A stretch of 43,584 nt of DNA from Candidatus Pacearchaeota archaeon (GTDB lineage Archaea; Nanoarchaeota; Nanoarchaeia; Pacearchaeales; GW2011-AR1), in the NCBI GenBank assembly GCA_002686195.1, contig NZAS01000079.1:1-43584 (forward strand), given 5' to 3'. The translations under genes and the position numbers were made by a program. Under the pieces are notes generated by a model. The model did no database searches. It was given only the letters and a program-made list of their open reading frames with translations, and had not been told where the DNA came from. Shown in pieces: positions 41,801 to 43,584 of the stretch; the first letter of the stretch is position 1; each line of letters begins with the position of its first letter.

Positions 41801-42490
41801 ATAAGTTAGCTCTGAATCTTCGCTTTCGAAAAATTCTTGAGATATGTTCATGTTGTTATATATGTTTTGATCTAAATTAAGTTTATCTAAAATCCTAAAA
41901 GTCTTTCTTTTTATAGGACCAGAGATAGGCTCTATCTCTAAACCTTTTTCTTGAGGCCCAGGCTTATCTGTCGGGCCTGACAAGGCAGCAGAAATACTTA
42001 AAAACTTATCTTCGACAAACTCTATAAATCCATATTCTTTAATAAAGAATTCTGCTTGAACGCTGAAAGGCTCAAGGCTTTGAAGGTTTAATCTAGACTC
42101 ACCAATTAACTGCACCAGAGCTTGGTCTACGCCTGATAATCCATTAGCATCAAAAGATGCTTTCAACGAATCAGTCAAACTCTTAATGGGGGATTCGTCT
42201 AAAGGGCTTTCGGATTCTTCTGTTTGAAAGGCATCTTCGTCAAAATCATCGCCTTCTTCTTCAAATATGACTCCACCAAAAAGGTCTTCACCAAGTTCTT
42301 TTGGACCTTCGTCTTCATAGCCCTCGTCAACCTCTCCCTCTTCTTGATCTCCTGAGACCATTAGAGACGCCAACTCTATTACAGATTTTAGATTAGAATG
42401 CAAGTTTCCCAAAACAACAGAAAATTCATCTAAAGCTTCTTCTTTTATTCCTAAATCTTTTTTGATTTCATGAATTTTATTAACGTCCAT
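35858..42490 (-). CDS. Giant protein of unknown function (2210 aa)
   Basis: At 6.6 kb this is the longest gene in the window; I do not recognise its family. The N-terminus (about 40-95) is strongly acidic. Residues around 475-500 have CSVCGKN followed by a basic patch (TRKRQDTPRGSGRRE). Further single or paired Cys sites occur near 615 (KFKCPYTK), 720 (FNCPTR), 810 (YLVCGSQ) and 930 (LVCSHNHKF), so metal binding is likely in the first half. The second half is Gly/Pro/Asp-rich and mixed alpha/beta, without repeats or clear transmembrane helices. It is not the long helical rod of a tape-measure protein. The weak AAGGGA site lies ten bases before the ATG. It is followed by the 93-residue gene and polymerase. 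It could be a virion-associated (injected) or large nucleic-acid-processing protein; I cannot decide. Confidence 0.4.
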   Translation of the reverse strand: MDVNKIHEIKKDLGIKEEALDEFSVVLGNLHSNLKSVIELASLMVSGDQEEGEVDEGYEDEGPKELGEDLFGGVIFEEEGDDFDEDAFQTEESESPLDESPIKSLTDSLKASFDANGLSGVDQALVQLIGESRLNLQSLEPFSVQAEFFIKEYGFIEFVEDKFLSISAALSGPTDKPGPQEKGLEIEPISGPIKRKTFRILDKLNLDQNIYNNMNISQEFFESEDSELTYSERLLKSQEEDDTVTALNFHEVFKRLGEKARGFEIDDSTNPPQLVLAVNNLNIVRETIVSRLQALDDAVAKSKGSLFNIAVEQVDEKIDGYERHRRAFANALDDIVSAIKKRDDYLTALVYDLMKQGFVASDPVARKAYELSRVVRDENSQIFKLLFGLAKSIVFVDVEGDIHQFGYGVDKKFFENYDTRLRDTFEDIFHRQLKNKIKMFFNKKKSGGWSKASFCYYLAGSIRRKTLQEAAYQKGFNIVTTSWNYASCSVCGKNIYTRKRQDTPRGSGRREPIRIQDYSEYQTDIYSLFRKDGSLITNEELRLEDDGATLRVFDTPPTLSAKEEAGGKTWDEIEALVHSGAKGEHIEGIQRRAWALRQLGARKVPTRTGQVSNIKFKCPYTKVLDRPQSLQRLNKGKSDFECGLFLDPTPLLQEGSANVSPASLQAVRAETKDISPNELFELKLDEAVKGGFLEEGRKQEFLRELEKRRGGGWKFSNKYFNCPTRIPASEIAAAVATAGPRSEVEDTTKSALERIIAKEFLKKYSYIASPIAGPASEERLAPIRGNLPQTYPPVNADGSHAELTPGTMSYLVCGSQTSLSSFSRDLNEEGSLPRILKTLMEQAKDDPLLGEKMLNLVETLFSLGVDISDVSPFISNILSPEVAIAELEESGRLSKISHILALAMAAPVNLEISLSGASFNRMDLLGDIKLVCSHNHKFTIRDSVYFAKTHTGINIRNKRRSRYLLDDIVNSGILTSEGADNFGRTIKLLSKNGDRYIVPVEESSMFGSEEEIKYNYEEWVGRVDDVGRIIFKDPEKPNAFYSFGSVPKNYIWGSEESYDLSSARQREARDVDTILEIENNSEGALGGSKNDAEGKPKGVDAGTKAAKKNFETSGPSIMGGRSDYGGSEGIIRATTPVGMMLKSFVETIQDWLDISTTLEIRGSLTGRPIPFSKEFLDAEDGPAGSISMSSLAKSMVEIVVRAVEEEDEEGQILSEDSLSIINLAISKFETDYLLALENVDVRLLSSIGRPLNERILKNIASSIMSAIGEYFGAMDEGNATALSAYREFLFEHNTNKIDVENILSLEYAGKDFSSLLEQFKASLIPDLGREGARRILYDPLAVKQKGAGVDKQYYQEGVPQKGEGITDKIAKMKGKHFMARVLSASSALYLADAISYIYNFHMRDSKSREYIGYDIGVDLSSSDKVLALSRGDTGQITVGVDRVTAEKIDDNAQIFYELYFDNIADCVELIKNEMFLLRTACTSSKYMNKAIDYINNHFNELIDKLEASEPSEDLQRAKDVVNKVLTNEPFTTVDLSPSGKYRKFFGGSGNNKELIPPQDAHSIMPLFGTYLVDYNGGGDYYPIFALTGKGNVYHNFDINIPEPIMVKGLYVLSSKELPNAIELEDIYDRLPEVYQKNGWKIYSVNLGRQKDEYSLAKGSKNEGFKKGISLIYHPATGRVVPDGSEDVIGYRNDEFQFDSSQAIHLGSLAMRDGKDNLFPPSPLDGISDVGIPIPLDYENLDSDKLRASRKLFPVVGSRIPISLPTSVPGVPIELDISDLLMRDPPETALSILRRIGAVYQTYKVDLKQAISGGATTTHQTKIKDRYRKIISGLFSSYRGLPYYIANAKSGTKRERKKSGYRFGDTPEEAVAATTSASDQAYKYSPRVSSYIPLVDWVTMHKMIFGEQFGPSWGGHQLWEEEDGDETVNERKESIEQFIINVHGLDKLSVLIGERLDRVRGVERGTTYIDPTDLLNPDERLFKRGVITPQECRDLFDYEIGKDTFTTDDGTPWMRLRPESRRDISSDAGQKMFKHFGRWVKGTNTYYPIGTKDETDSVTGDPHAYIKIMNVIFPSNKLGKDDKMTPRERMKRVRDSESPDILNVKDLYSHSIISGEGTDVQYYPVPKNPDEVKKYLEKLSKVRHISVQRHAEAISEYLIEYITEDLFSSLNKEGVYKFNKIKYSKKLKKDIYRNGIIKNAKLYTLWKFLTN

Positions 42491-42497
42491 AAATCTA

Positions 42498-43584
42498 TTA
42501 TCCCTTGATATCCCTGACTCTATTCATTCTATATTCTCTTTCCTTATCTTTTAAAGTAATAGGAGAAAAAATATCTTTATAATCATTTTTTATTTCTTTT
42601 ATTAGTAACTCTATCCATTCATAAGCTTCTTTTATATGTTCAGATTCAGACCTAGTTGCAGAAATAAAAATCTTACTTGATTCAGAGCAAATAGAAATAT
42701 TGCCTTTTTCTGATTTATTTATACTATCTAAAATGATTGGATCATCAAAATCAATCTCATCAACCAGGGAAGACTGGTCGAGTTCCAGCATAGACAAGAC
42801 TTCTCTTAGAAGAAATTTATTATTTATATTTTCATTAAATGTCCATATTGGCTTTGTTGAAATTGTCTTAAAATATTTGCCATTAAGATTATAATTAAAA
42901 AAATCTTTTTCCATAATAGATCTTATTGAAATGCCACTATCTGTCCATAGGTCTAAATATAATAAAGTTATGGATTCATTTCCTGTTCGCTCCATCGGGG
43001 TAATAATTCCAAACCCTCTCTTCACAAACTTTTTATTTATAAAAGCTTTATTCTTTTTGAAAAATAATTTATCACTCTGCAATATTCGTTTAACAAAATA
43101 ATTGCCAGGATATTTGTCCATCAAGTTTACCAGAGGATAAATTGTATGTACAAAGTTATTATGCCCCAACGTGCCATTGATCAATAAGGGAACTTCTTTT
43201 ATTCCATTATTATAATGTTTATAAATATTATGATTAATATCTACAAATAAATTATCTAAAATTTTTCTTATATTTTCATAAGACTCAAAGGAAGAATCCT
43301 TAAAATCATATGTATCATTTATCTTCTTTATTTCGTGATAAATAAATCTAGATAAACAGTACGTAAGAATTTGAATTCTTGCTCGCTTCTTTGCAAGATG
43401 AACACCTTCGGCCTCTGTCAGGCTGTCTATGCCTATAGATAGATCTTTTTTATTATTACTTTTTAGTTTTGACTTTATATATTCATCTTGCAATAAATTA
43501 ATTTTTTTTATTTTAACATCTAAAAGATATTTATATAAATCTTCATAATATTTTATTTTTTTCTTTAAGATTAAAATTTGTTGA
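42498..43584 (-). CDS. Hypothetical protein, 5' end outside the window
   Basis: The frame is open to the right edge: upstream of the in-frame TTG at 43493 it still reads a Lys/Tyr/Leu/Ile-rich helical stretch (…KYYEDLYKYLLDVKIKKINL…) with no stop, no ATG and no ribosome binding site at the TTG. The true start is therefore beyond 43584 and at least 361 residues are visible. The protein is Asn/Lys/Ile-rich, mixed alpha/beta, with LLINGTLGHNNFVHTIYPLV and GFGIITPMERTGNESITLLY as memorable segments and a helical C-terminus ending VRDIKG. No family is recognised. It ends 7 bases before the giant gene and is probably co-transcribed with it. Confidence 0.5.
   Translation of the reverse strand, partial: QQILILKKKIKYYEDLYKYLLDVKIKKINLLQDEYIKSKLKSNNKKDLSIGIDSLTEAEGVHLAKKRARIQILTYCLSRFIYHEIKKINDTYDFKDSSFESYENIRKILDNLFVDINHNIYKHYNNGIKEVPLLINGTLGHNNFVHTIYPLVNLMDKYPGNYFVKRILQSDKLFFKKNKAFINKKFVKRGFGIITPMERTGNESITLLYLDLWTDSGISIRSIMEKDFFNYNLNGKYFKTISTKPIWTFNENINNKFLLREVLSMLELDQSSLVDEIDFDDPIILDSINKSEKGNISICSESSKIFISATRSESEHIKEAYEWIELLIKEIKNDYKDIFSPITLKDKEREYRMNRVRDIKG

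Noticed and set aside
35858..42490. Tape-measure protein for the 2210-aa gene
   Set aside because: No long uninterrupted coiled-coil or repeats; cysteine sites and Gly/Pro content argue against it, and it lies by the replication genes.
43491..43493. TTG at 43493 as the start of the rightmost gene
   Set aside because: The frame is open to the edge with no stop and no ribosome binding site; the start is outside the window.

Overview
The window is part of a large, AT-rich tailed-phage genome (Caudoviricetes). Every gene I can support lies on the minus strand, so the map reads in transcription order from right (43584) to left (1). Phage identity rests on a large terminase, a portal, a prohead protease with an acidic scaffold-like tail, and the start of an HK97-fold-type major capsid protein. 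They sit beside a virus-encoded replication and recombination set: DnaE-type polymerase, gp32-like single-strand DNA-binding protein, RuvC-like resolvase, RecA, and a DnaG-type primase core. A solo GroEL, a CCA-adding-type nucleotidyltransferase and a DUF192 domain inside a 756-residue protein point to a big, 'jumbo'-style phage. The host cannot be named from the sequence. Strong AGGAG-type ribosome binding sites indicate a bacterial host.

Layout in transcription order. (1) 43584-35561: a partial gene, a giant 2210-residue protein of unknown function, and a 93-residue possible DNA-binding protein. (2) 35457-30026: DnaE polymerase, a zinc-ribbon protein, two small proteins and ssDNA-binding protein, closed by a strong intrinsic terminator. 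(3) 29968-25046: ruvC-like, groEL, recA, a zinc-ribbon protein, a primase core lacking its zinc domain, and a sigma-region-4-like HTH protein, tightly packed. (4) 24929-21248: three probable virion or morphogenesis proteins, a terminator, then an HTH protein that could be a small terminase. (5) 21258-12354: a 530-residue Pro/Glu-rich protein, the CCA-adding-type enzyme, several acidic or Cys-rich proteins, TerL and portal. (6) 12347-1: small proteins, the DUF192 protein, a previously hidden 59-residue gene, the protease/scaffold fusion, two related decoration-like proteins, a 751-residue membrane/Pro-repeat protein, and the capsid protein running off the left edge.

The genes work together as a late packaging and head-assembly block (left half) fed by a replication/recombination/folding block (right half). 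The most unusual signal is a short helical motif, roughly LANxLDxxGxxKEADYLDxLL, recurring in at least five otherwise unrelated proteins of the morphogenesis block, twice in two of them. I propose it as a candidate shared targeting or docking element. Other notable points: the protease-scaffold fusion with a zinc-finger-like insert, hairpins placed just before the next start codon in most larger gaps, a structured leader before ssb, and an unusual density of Cys/His metal-binding clusters.

No tRNA, rRNA, CRISPR array, insertion sequence or integrase was seen. The only stretch near 300 bases without an obvious long gene (8643-8926) holds the 59-residue gene plus about 100 bases of AT-rich spacer.
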